Shown here: piece after piece, positions 1 to 6,308 of the stretch
Layout: each line of letters starts with the position of its first letter
Position numbering within the stretch: the first letter of the stretch is position 1
Source: an uncultured Pelagibacteraceae bacterium
GTDB lineage: Bacteria; Pseudomonadota; Alphaproteobacteria; Pelagibacterales; Pelagibacteraceae
Length of the DNA stretch: 64,000 nt
Reading direction: 5' to 3'
Assembly: GCA_902569785.1 (NCBI GenBank)
Contig: CACFVO010000002.1
Location: 62,001 to 126,000 of the forward strand
The notes under the pieces: generated by a model
What the model saw: only the letters and a program-made list of their open reading frames with translations
The model's database searches: none
What the model was told of the DNA's origin: nothing
Position numbers and translations under genes: made by a program

Positions 1-1
1 A

Positions 2-697
2 GAAAAAGAACCTTACGCAGACACGATGCTTTGTCCTAATAGTAAAAAAGCTATTTTAAGATCATGTGGTGCTGGTATCGCTGCTGCAGACGAATTAATG
101 AATAATAATCAAAGAACTTTCTGCGCAATTAGACCTCCTGGGCATCATGCAGAAACAGCAAAAGCTATGGGTTTTTGTTTTATAAACAATATAGCTGTTA
201 CTGCAAAATATTTGCAAAATAAATACAAAATAAACAAAATAGCTATTATAGATTTTGATGTACATCATGGAAATGGAACTCAAGAGATTTTTTATAATGA
301 TGAAACTGTACTATATGCTTCTTCTCATGAATTTCCATTATTTCCAGGCACAGGATCAGAACAAGAAACCGGAGTAGGCAATATTTTTAATGCTCCCTTA
401 ACGACCGGAATGGAAGGAAAAGAATTTTTAAAAATATTTGAACAAAAAATATTAAGACCTATTAATAATTATAAACCAGAGGTAATTTTAATATCAGCTG
501 GATTTGATGCTCATAAAAGAGATCCACTTGCTAACATTAATTTAGAATCAGAGGATTTTTATCAAGTTACAAAGCAAATTGTCGATTTAGCAAATATACA
601 TTCTAAGGGTAGAGTAATTTCTTTTTTAGAGGGTGGTTACGATTTGCTAGCTTTATCAGAAAGTATTAAGCATCATTTACTAGCTTTAAAATGTTAA
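2..697 (+). CDS. Histone deacetylase / acetylpolyamine amidohydrolase family protein (5' end outside window)
   Basis: Zinc-dependent deacetylase of the arginase/HDAC fold (AcuC/AphA relatives), expected to hydrolyse acetyl-amide bonds on proteins, polyamines or small molecules in the cytoplasm. The conserved blocks are visible in order: RPPGHHA with the catalytic His pair, GFCFINNIA, the zinc-binding IDFDVHHGNGTQ, and SAGFDAH with the second zinc Asp. The frame is open to base 2 without a start, so the first ATG at 26 is internal; about 230 residues of a usual 300 or so are present. It lies upstream of the accessory genes and is probably a core gene flanking them. The true substrate cannot be read from the sequence. 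Confidence 0.9.
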   Translation, partial: EKEPYADTMLCPNSKKAILRSCGAGIAAADELMNNNQRTFCAIRPPGHHAETAKAMGFCFINNIAVTAKYLQNKYKINKIAIIDFDVHHGNGTQEIFYNDETVLYASSHEFPLFPGTGSEQETGVGNIFNAPLTTGMEGKEFLKIFEQKILRPINNYKPEVILISAGFDAHKRDPLANINLESEDFYQVTKQIVDLANIHSKGRVISFLEGGYDLLALSESIKHHLLALKC

Positions 698-775
698 ATA
701 TCCACAACACCCAAATCGTTCACATATAAGAGATAAACTTATAGAATTTAATTATTAATAAAATATAGTGATTCT

Positions 776-1411
776 ATGGACTTTATTATCGTTATTGGCA
801 TAGGAGCGATACTAGTTACTACAGGTGTAATCTCTCCAAAACCAAAAGATGATGAAGTAGCCGAAGCAGAAGTTGTCAAAACTGAAAAGGTTATTAGCCC
901 TCCTCCAGAAATAAAACCAGAACCAGAACCAGAACCAGAACCTGAGCCAGAACCAGAACCTGAGCCAGAACCAGAACCTGAGCAAGAACCCGTACCAACA
1001 TCTGAACCTGAACCAGAACCTGAGCCAGAACCAAACGAAGAACAAGTAAATCAAGAACAAGCTCAGGAAGAAGAAGCTAAACCCGAGGAACCTGAACTTA
1101 CTCCAACCGAAGAAACGGAAGAAAAAAAAGAAGAAAAGGGCTGGTTAAATATAATTCTTTATATTTTAGGAGCAATAGCTGTTATCGCTACAGGAATTTA
1201 TTTCTTTATGAGAAGAGAGCCTGAAACTAAAACTGCAGCAGATATTGGTAGAGAAGAGTCAAATCAACAACCTGAACCAGAGCCAACACCAGAACCTGAA
1301 CCAGAGCCAACACCAGAACCTGAACCAGAAGATGACTCATCGCAACAAGAAGAGCAAAACAAAGATACAGGACAATCTTCTACTGATGATAACGAAAATA
1401 ATAACAGATAA
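776..1411 (+). CDS. Glu-Pro repeat membrane protein of unknown function
   Basis: No family recognised. An N-terminal hydrophobic segment (about residues 2-20) is followed by an acidic, proline-rich stretch with long runs of alternating Glu-Pro (about 47-85). A glutamate-rich spacer, a second transmembrane helix (about 121-143) ended by RR, and another block of EP/TPEPEP repeats (about 163-183) complete it. Alternating Pro-Glu makes a stiff extended rod, so this could span or space the periplasm as TonB does with its Pro-rich arm, but no TonB C-terminal domain is present. The repeat DNA is a near-perfect short-unit array and may change length by slippage. The frame and codon use look protein-coding; the function is unknown. 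Confidence 0.7.
   Translation: MDFIIVIGIGAILVTTGVISPKPKDDEVAEAEVVKTEKVISPPPEIKPEPEPEPEPEPEPEPEPEPEPEQEPVPTSEPEPEPEPEPNEEQVNQEQAQEEEAKPEEPELTPTEETEEKKEEKGWLNIILYILGAIAVIATGIYFFMRREPETKTAADIGREESNQQPEPEPTPEPEPEPTPEPEPEDDSSQQEEQNKDTGQSSTDDNENNNR
916..1035 (+). repeat. Short tandem repeat encoding (Glu-Pro)n
   Basis: Imperfect array of CCAGAA/CCTGAG-type 6-base units coding for alternating Pro-Glu. A related block, built of units coding for EPEPTP, lies at about 1268-1330 in the same gene. Every unit is a multiple of three bases, so slippage would alter protein length without breaking the frame. Confidence 0.75.
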
Positions 1412-1496
1412 ATACCAAATAAGAACAATAAATTTACTATTGTAATTAAGCATTTTTTTTGAGAAGTTTGAATTAAGAATAAAATGTTTTAACAGA

Positions 1497-1838
1497 TTGG
1501 AAATAATTTTGGTTAAAAAAAGAAAAACAAAAAAGAATAAAAAAAACTATTTTAATAAATTTTGGGATGGGGAACTAAGTTTGCCTGTGTCATATTGGAT
1601 GTTTGGTTTGGTATATGCAATCCCTATTGGAATATTAGTTGCTTTAGTAGCAATGGTAATGGGTTTTCCCGAAAGTGCTTGGGGGATATTAATACTTCCA
1701 TACACAATTTTTTGGTCAGTGGGTTGCTGGAGATCTTGTGATAATTATAAAGGAAAAATAGTTTGGCCAGTTTTAGCAAAAATTACAATTGTTTTAGCAT
1801 TAATTCAAGGAGCAGCAGACGTTGTGATTGGAGTCTAA
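1497..1838 (+). CDS. Small integral membrane protein, unknown function
   Basis: A 113-residue protein with a Lys-rich N-terminus and about three hydrophobic helices (roughly residues 33-57, 63-75 and 92-110). Two features look conserved in small membrane proteins of other bacteria: a W-x-G-E-x-S-L-P-V-x-x-W-x-F-G block near residue 25 and a W-R-S-x-x-N-Y-K-G segment near residue 78. No enzymatic motif is visible. The start is TTG; an in-frame TTG four codons later is an alternative. It sits in a row of accessory membrane genes, 16 bases before the PrsW-like gene, and may be co-transcribed with it. Confidence 0.7.
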   Translation: MEIILVKKRKTKKNKKNYFNKFWDGELSLPVSYWMFGLVYAIPIGILVALVAMVMGFPESAWGILILPYTIFWSVGCWRSCDNYKGKIVWPVLAKITIVLALIQGAADVVIGV

Positions 1839-1854
1839 CTTTTTATAATTACCA

Positions 1855-2541
1855 ATGACTGTTTTATTGGCCACTATATTACCTTCAATTATTTTAGTTA
1901 CATATTTTGTTAAATCAGACAAATTTAAAGAACCTACTTTTCAAATTATAAAAGTCTTTTTTTTAGGTATACTAATTACTATTCCAGCATTTTTTTTAAA
2001 CACTTATTTAGGTAATTTTTTAGAAGATAAAACTAATATTGCAGAAGCACTAATTGGATCATTTTTAACTGCTGCACCTGTAGAAGAAGGATTAAAGTTT
2101 TTTATATTGTTTTATTTTGTTTACAAAATGAAAGATTTTAATGAACCTATTGATGGAATTGTTTATGGTGTCTGTGTTTCTCTTGGTTTTGCAACACTTG
2201 AAAATATATATTATGTTTATGCTTTATCAGATTACTTTGAAACAACATCTTTATCATTAGCCATAGCTAGAGCTTTTTCTGCTGTACCTGCTCACGCTGC
2301 ATTTGGGGCTTTAATGGGTTATTTTTTTATGAAATATTCATTTATTGCTAAAAAAGATAACTTATTTTTTTCAATTATAATTCCGTTATTCCTTCACGGT
2401 TTTTATAACTTATTCATGAGTTATAACGTTTTTGCTGGATATATTTTAGTAATAATTATGTGGACGGTAATTTTTAACATTTTTTCTAAATTAAAAAAAA
2501 AACAAAGTATAAAAAAATATGAATATGAAAAAAAAATTTAA
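1855..2541 (+). CDS. PrsW-family intramembrane metalloprotease
   Basis: Multi-helix membrane protein of the PrsW (glutamic-type, CAAX-protease-like) family, which cleaves membrane-bound substrates such as anti-sigma factors. The four signature blocks are present: PVEEGLK (Glu77, Glu78) in a membrane helix, GIVYG...GFATLENIYY (Glu116), AVPAHAAFGALMGYF (His147) and LHGFYN (His181). At 228 residues with seven or eight predicted helices it is a compact full-length member. Its 3' end overlaps the start of the PDZ/ion-channel gene by 23 bases, so the two are translated together and may act together; the natural substrate is unknown. Confidence 0.88.
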   Translation: MTVLLATILPSIILVTYFVKSDKFKEPTFQIIKVFFLGILITIPAFFLNTYLGNFLEDKTNIAEALIGSFLTAAPVEEGLKFFILFYFVYKMKDFNEPIDGIVYGVCVSLGFATLENIYYVYALSDYFETTSLSLAIARAFSAVPAHAAFGALMGYFFMKYSFIAKKDNLFFSIIIPLFLHGFYNLFMSYNVFAGYILVIIMWTVIFNIFSKLKKKQSIKKYEYEKKI

Positions 2542-4132
2542 TATATTATTTATGCTTTTCTTCTTTATTTTTAAAGGGGATATTCTATACGCCCAAGATA
2601 ATACTAATTCTTTAACTAACAGAGAAGCCTGCCAACTTTATTATAGCAATATTGCTACTTCTAAAGACATAAGATCAAAAGGATCGTTTTACACATATTC
2701 ATATTTAGACTTAGGTTTTAGAGTTAAAGCAGATTGGATACCATCTAATTTCGATTCAAATAGGAAGCGGGATTCTGTCAGGGATTATACAAAAACAATT
2801 ATCAGAAGCAAAGATGGGTATTTTATTGTTGGGAGTATTTATAATAACATAGTTGCAAGTAAAATTAATGTTGGAGATGTAATTATAAGCTTAGATGGAA
2901 AAGAATTTAAAAATAAACCCCATGACGATTATATAGATTTAATTTTAACTAAAGAAGAAGGTGAAAAGATATCACTTGTATTAAGAAATGAAAAAGGAAA
3001 TGAATATGAAGTTACTGTTCAAAGAGAGTTCAATACATATGATGAAGTAGATTATGAACTTGACTATTTAAGTGTTAATAATATTGATATAAAAAATAAT
3101 AGGTATTCTATTTCAATCACTCATGATTTTTTTTATTTTAGAGAATTTGTGACGGATCTCAGAAGAGATGAAGAGCATATTTTATATAAATTAGCTTTAG
3201 GGAGCATAATTTTTCAAGAATTTGAAAATGAGTGGCATGGCTATATTTGCAATCCAGATAATGATGATTTTCTCTTCTCTCAACTTCTAGACCCCTCAAC
3301 GTATTCAATTAAAAACGTAATAAAATCAGATAAAAGTTTAGAAAGAGTTAAAAATGAAATAGTTCCGTATTCAAAATTGAAAGGTATTGATAATACTAGA
3401 AATGCAGTAGCTATCTCAAAAACAATATCAAAAGTTGTAGAGATTAAAAATGATTTTAACTTGAAATCTTTTCCGTTTGATAAACAAACACTCGTCTTAG
3501 AAATTTTTGATCACGATTGGAGTGCTGACGCTCGATTAATAGATTTAAATTCTAAAACTTTCAAAGTTTTAGACGCATTTATTAACAAAGATGATATACC
3601 AGGCTGGCAAAAGAATAAGTATGCACTTGATTATATTACTGAAAATCAAATAGGGATGATGGATGGAGAATATGCCCATGGTTTTAAACTAACTATCGAA
3701 TTAGAGAGAAAATATGGTTATTATATTTTTAAAGTAATTTTTCCTATAATGTTAATTCTTCTAATTTGTTGGGCAAGCGTATGGATTAACCCAAAGGAAT
3801 TAGAATCTAGACTAACTATTACAATTGTTTGTCTTTTGTCTCTGATAGCCTATAACTTTGTGATAGACTCGGAATTACCGAAACTAGAATATTTAACAGT
3901 TCTTGATTGGATAATTTTGATATCCTATGTTTATGCTACAATTCCAAATATTTTAAGCGTATACTCATTTAAGATATGTTCAACTAATAAAGTTTTAAGC
4001 GATAAAGTAGAAAGTGTAGCAAGAAAATTTGGCATAGCATCTTATGTAGGGCTGGTAATATTAATAATAGCTATAAATGCAAATTTAAATCCTGAAAATT
4101 CAGGTTCTCTAATCTCTTGGATGACTTTTTAA
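2519..4132 (+). CDS. PDZ domain fused to a prokaryotic pentameric ligand-gated ion channel
   Basis: Predicted secreted and membrane-inserted channel subunit. Residues 1-25 are a signal peptide. About 90-170 read as a PDZ domain (IVASKINVGDVIISLDG followed by EEGEKISLVLRNEKG). From about 180 the protein follows the Cys-loop receptor plan: the pro-loop FPFDKQTL at 318-325, a downstream HDWSAD block, then RKYGYYIFKVIFP entering M1 (about 399-422). M2 (about 428-450) carries Glu429, Thr433, Leu440 and Ala444 at the -2', 2', 9' and 13' positions by my alignment to remembered GLIC sequence. M3 (461-485) and M4 (504-522) follow. Glu at -2' suggests cation selectivity. The ligand is unknown. The start overlaps the PrsW gene; ATG at 2525 is an alternative. 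The PDZ fusion is the unusual part. Confidence 0.8.
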   Translation: MNMKKKFNILFMLFFFIFKGDILYAQDNTNSLTNREACQLYYSNIATSKDIRSKGSFYTYSYLDLGFRVKADWIPSNFDSNRKRDSVRDYTKTIIRSKDGYFIVGSIYNNIVASKINVGDVIISLDGKEFKNKPHDDYIDLILTKEEGEKISLVLRNEKGNEYEVTVQREFNTYDEVDYELDYLSVNNIDIKNNRYSISITHDFFYFREFVTDLRRDEEHILYKLALGSIIFQEFENEWHGYICNPDNDDFLFSQLLDPSTYSIKNVIKSDKSLERVKNEIVPYSKLKGIDNTRNAVAISKTISKVVEIKNDFNLKSFPFDKQTLVLEIFDHDWSADARLIDLNSKTFKVLDAFINKDDIPGWQKNKYALDYITENQIGMMDGEYAHGFKLTIELERKYGYYIFKVIFPIMLILLICWASVWINPKELESRLTITIVCLLSLIAYNFVIDSELPKLEYLTVLDWIILISYVYATIPNILSVYSFKICSTNKVLSDKVESVARKFGIASYVGLVILIIAINANLNPENSGSLISWMTF

Positions 4133-4150
4133 GGTTAATTCAGAATTAAA

Positions 4151-4657
4151 TTATAATTCTCTTTTTTTTTGACTTTTGTAATCAGTTTTCTCACCTATAT
4201 TTAACTTAAGTTTTAGCTCAGATATCTTTTTTTCTAGCTTAACAACTTCTTTTGTGATTTTTTCTTTTTCTGAGGAATCTATTTTGTTGTCATCTAGAGC
4301 TTTTCTTGATTCTTCCATAAGATCTCCAATCGCTTCACCCAATCTAAGTAAATTATTTATAATTTCTTCAGCACTATCATGGTCATCTTTATCAAGAACA
4401 TATTTATCTAAAAGTGTTTTATAGGCATCTAAAAAAGGTGTTCCTTTTCCATTTTTTTTACTAAAAATATCTAATTCTAACCCATCTTGAATATGAAGTT
4501 GTCTGTCTTTAAAATTTGGATTGCTAATGTGTTCTATAGCTTTTCGCTTTTTATCAATAACTCCCTCTATTGCCTCGTAGCCTATTTCATCAGCTAAATC
4601 TTTGAGGACTCTCTCAAAAGAATAAGCTTTCCTTGGATAACCTCTTTTTTTGCTCAT
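4151..4657 (-). CDS. Hypothetical protein, possible helix-turn-helix regulator with coiled-coil tail
   Basis: Function not established. Residues 13-75 contain a helical segment (FERVLKDLADEIGYEAIEGV), then KRKAIEHISNPNFKDRQLHIQDGLELD. This layout loosely resembles CII-type HTH proteins of phages and alphaproteobacteria, where a short HTH is followed by an SNPN-type loop and a helix. The last 60 residues are charged and heptad-like, suggesting a coiled-coil dimerisation tail. The gene is divergent from the operon at 4759 onward and shares a 101-base intergenic region with it, a usual place for a local regulator. The resemblance is weak; it could instead be an uncharacterised structural protein. 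Confidence 0.55.
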   Translation of the reverse strand: MSKKRGYPRKAYSFERVLKDLADEIGYEAIEGVIDKKRKAIEHISNPNFKDRQLHIQDGLELDIFSKKNGKGTPFLDAYKTLLDKYVLDKDDHDSAEEIINNLLRLGEAIGDLMEESRKALDDNKIDSSEKEKITKEVVKLEKKISELKLKLNIGEKTDYKSQKKREL

Positions 4658-4682
4658 AATATAAGACTAATTCAAATTTACC

Positions 4683-4710
4683 CGTAGGCAAAGTCCAAAT
4701 TTAACCTACG
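4683..4710. promoter_or_regulatory. Inverted repeat in divergent intergenic region
   Basis: CGTAGG at 4683-4688 and CCTACG at 4705-4710 form a 6-base inverted repeat with a 16-base spacer, between the minus-strand possible regulator and the plus-strand gene at 4759. It could be an operator half-site pair or a small RNA hairpin in the leader. Confidence 0.3.
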
Positions 4711-4758
4711 AGTAAAAAGAAATTTATTACTTATATTACCCAGCAACAAAGGAAAAAA

Positions 4759-4968
4759 ATGAAAAAAATGAAAACAGTAACTAAAGACCAAAGCACAGGT
4801 ATAGCAGAACTTCTAGGCATGTTGATGATTGGGTTTGCTATGATTGACTTTGCCTTATCATGGATGGGAGTAAATTTAACTTCATTCATGGGTCCGATAT
4901 CAAGATTTTCACCAATGATAATTGGATTTATTGGTTTAGGTCTACTTAACATAGGAAAAAATGACTAA
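4759..4968 (+). CDS. Small membrane protein, unknown function
   Basis: A 69-residue protein with a Lys-rich start and two hydrophobic segments (about 14-34 and 45-63) with little between them but a short Ser/Asn-containing turn: a likely helical-hairpin membrane protein. AAAGGA lies 8 bases before the ATG. The hydrophobic reading on the opposite strand (4731-4952) is a mirror of the same bases and has no ribosome site. Its position just ahead of the nuclease/helicase operon makes it a possible membrane component of that system, for example a small holin-like or toxin-like effector, but nothing in the sequence proves this. Confidence 0.6.
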   Translation: MKKMKTVTKDQSTGIAELLGMLMIGFAMIDFALSWMGVNLTSFMGPISRFSPMIIGFIGLGLLNIGKND

Positions 4969-4974
4969 AGAATT

Positions 4975-5037
4975 CACTACACTCCTTTCTGAAAAAAAAC
5001 GTAGTGGCGATCCTCTAACGAAAAAGTTGGAGGGTCG
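4975..5037 (+). promoter_or_regulatory. Structured leader: two hairpins ahead of the nuclease-helicase operon
   Basis: CACTAC at 4975-4980 can pair with GTAGTG at 5001-5006. Next, bases 5008-5019 pair with 5026-5037 as a 12-base-pair stem (two G-U pairs) closed by a GAAAAA loop. The right arm of the second stem contains GGAGGG (5029-5034), the only good Shine-Dalgarno-like sequence before the ATG at 5049. No T-run follows, so it does not look like an intrinsic terminator. Sequestration of the ribosome site is an inference. Confidence 0.5.
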
Positions 5038-5048
5038 TAATTAAATTT

Positions 5049-5246
5049 ATGACAAAAAAAAAACAAACAGATTTCTACTTACTCAAACAAAAATCAATTC
5101 ATGAGGGAGACTTATTTGTTACGGACTATATCAAAACTAGACAGAGGTTAGTTAGAGTAGAAGATAAATTAGAAATATTAAAGTTAAGATTAAATAAACT
5201 TAAAAATGATAAAAAAAAAATAATAAAAATATATGAAAAAAAATAA
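5049..5246 (+). CDS. Small basic coiled-coil protein, first gene of the nuclease-helicase operon
   Basis: 65 residues, very Lys-rich, with an N-terminal QTDFYLLKQKSIHEGDLFVTDYI segment and a heptad-like C-terminal half (residues 33-60) expected to be a single long helix. No known domain recognised. It overlaps the next small gene by 14 bases and begins 12 bases after a strong hairpin. The basic character and operon place would suit a nucleic-acid-binding accessory subunit; this is inference only. Confidence 0.55.
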   Translation: MTKKKQTDFYLLKQKSIHEGDLFVTDYIKTRQRLVRVEDKLEILKLRLNKLKNDKKKIIKIYEKK

Positions 5247-5409
5247 ATTAGATAAAATAAATGAAATTAGAATAGAGGAAGTTCGAGATATTGAAGAAGG
5301 TAGTCACTTTTATAGGGTGTACTTTTATTATGGTGACGGTAGAATTAAAATTATGAGCGAAAGTTCCACAAAGCCTATCTTAGCTCAATATGTATCGGAG
5401 GTTTATTAA
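5233..5409 (+). CDS. 58-residue hypothetical protein in the nuclease-helicase operon
   Basis: Short open frame from ATG at 5233 to TAA at 5407-5409, encoding about 58 residues with an acidic N-terminal helix (INEIRIEEVRDIEEG) and a likely beta-rich middle (SHFYRVYFYYGDGRIKIMS). It overlaps the upstream gene by 14 bases. Its stop overlaps the ATG of the PD-(D/E)XK gene by one base (TAATG), the pattern of translational coupling seen between all later genes of the operon. That linkage, and codon use like the neighbours, is the main evidence that it is real. The function is unknown. Confidence 0.6.
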   Translation: MKKNKLDKINEIRIEEVRDIEEGSHFYRVYFYYGDGRIKIMSESSTKPILAQYVSEVY

Positions 5410-6308
5410 TGTCAAAAATTAATGGTATAAAAGGTGATAGATGGAGATACAAACCCGGTCAAAATAAAGTTTTCCCTATTAGCAGATCTAAGTTTGGTGA
5501 GTATTTAAAATGCAAAAGATGTTTTTATTTAAATACAATAAAAGGATTGAAATCACCTTCTATGCCAGGATGGCCCTTAAATAGTGCAACTGATGAAATG
5601 CTAAAATTTGAATTTGATATTCACAGAAAAAATCAAACTCAACATCCTGAAATGAAAAAGAATAATTCACTTAAAAATGTAGTCCCATTTCAACATAAAG
5701 ATATCGACGAATGGAGAAGAAATTTTGGTGGTTTTAAAGTTTTAGATAAAGATCTTAATCTTGAATTAAAAGGTGCTATCGATGATGTTTGGATCGATTT
5801 AAAATCAAAAGAACTTATTATCGTAGATTATAAATCAACTTCAAAAAAAGAGATAAAGGAAGATGCATGGTTAGCGGATGAATACTCACAAGATTATTTA
5901 AAACAAATGAACTTTTATAAATTTATATTTGAAAAAGCAGGGCACAAAGTTAAAACAACATTTTTTTATATAGTAAATGGTCTTAAAAAAGATAGACCAT
6001 TTAATAATTCCATGGAGTTTGAACCACATTTAATAGAATACCAACCATCCACAAAACAAATTCCAGCACAATTACAAGAAATGAAAAAATTAATGGACTC
6101 AAAAACATTGCCAGATGTTAATTCTGATTGTGAAAGTTGTAATTATCTTAATGCAGGCAATCATATTACAAAAATAGAAGATCTTGACCTTGAGATCGAG
6201 TCCCTGATAACTTTAATAAAAACTGCCAAAAAAAATGAAGTTAAAAATTTAGAAAAAAAAATAAAAGATTTGGAAAATAGAAAAGGAGAACTAGAAAAAG
6301 ATGATTAA
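5409..6308 (+). CDS. PD-(D/E)XK superfamily nuclease (RecB/Cas4-like) with four cysteines
   Basis: Predicted metal-dependent DNA nuclease. The core is readable: GAIDD with the first acidic residue (Asp125/126), IIVDYKSTS giving D-x-K (Asp140, Lys142), and QMNFY (Gln166 to Tyr170), the Q-x-x-x-Y motif of RecB/AddB/Cas4-type enzymes. Cys35 and Cys38 at the N-terminal end and Cys241 and Cys244 after the fold could bind an iron-sulfur cluster or zinc as in Cas4 and AddB, though those usually place one Cys before and three after. Residues 255-297 form a charged coiled coil. The gene overlaps the ParB-like gene by 8 bases, indicating joint production. Confidence 0.82.
   Translation: MSKINGIKGDRWRYKPGQNKVFPISRSKFGEYLKCKRCFYLNTIKGLKSPSMPGWPLNSATDEMLKFEFDIHRKNQTQHPEMKKNNSLKNVVPFQHKDIDEWRRNFGGFKVLDKDLNLELKGAIDDVWIDLKSKELIIVDYKSTSKKEIKEDAWLADEYSQDYLKQMNFYKFIFEKAGHKVKTTFFYIVNGLKKDRPFNNSMEFEPHLIEYQPSTKQIPAQLQEMKKLMDSKTLPDVNSDCESCNYLNAGNHITKIEDLDLEIESLITLIKTAKKNEVKNLEKKIKDLENRKGELEKDD

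Noticed and set aside
776..1411. TonB identity for the EP-rich membrane protein
   Set aside because: The Pro-rich rod fits, but no TonB C-terminal domain or ExbB/ExbD neighbours are present and there is a second internal membrane helix.
812..1445. Opposite-strand and alternate-frame reading of the EP-repeat gene (82 and 66 codons)
   Set aside because: They are mirror or shifted readings of a low-complexity repeat (Trp/Phe/Arg or Asn/Gln/His repeats), with no ribosome site and no known domain.
5008..5037. Stem-loop as an intrinsic terminator of the small membrane gene
   Set aside because: No T-run follows; the 3' arm leads into TAATTAAATTTATG of the next gene.
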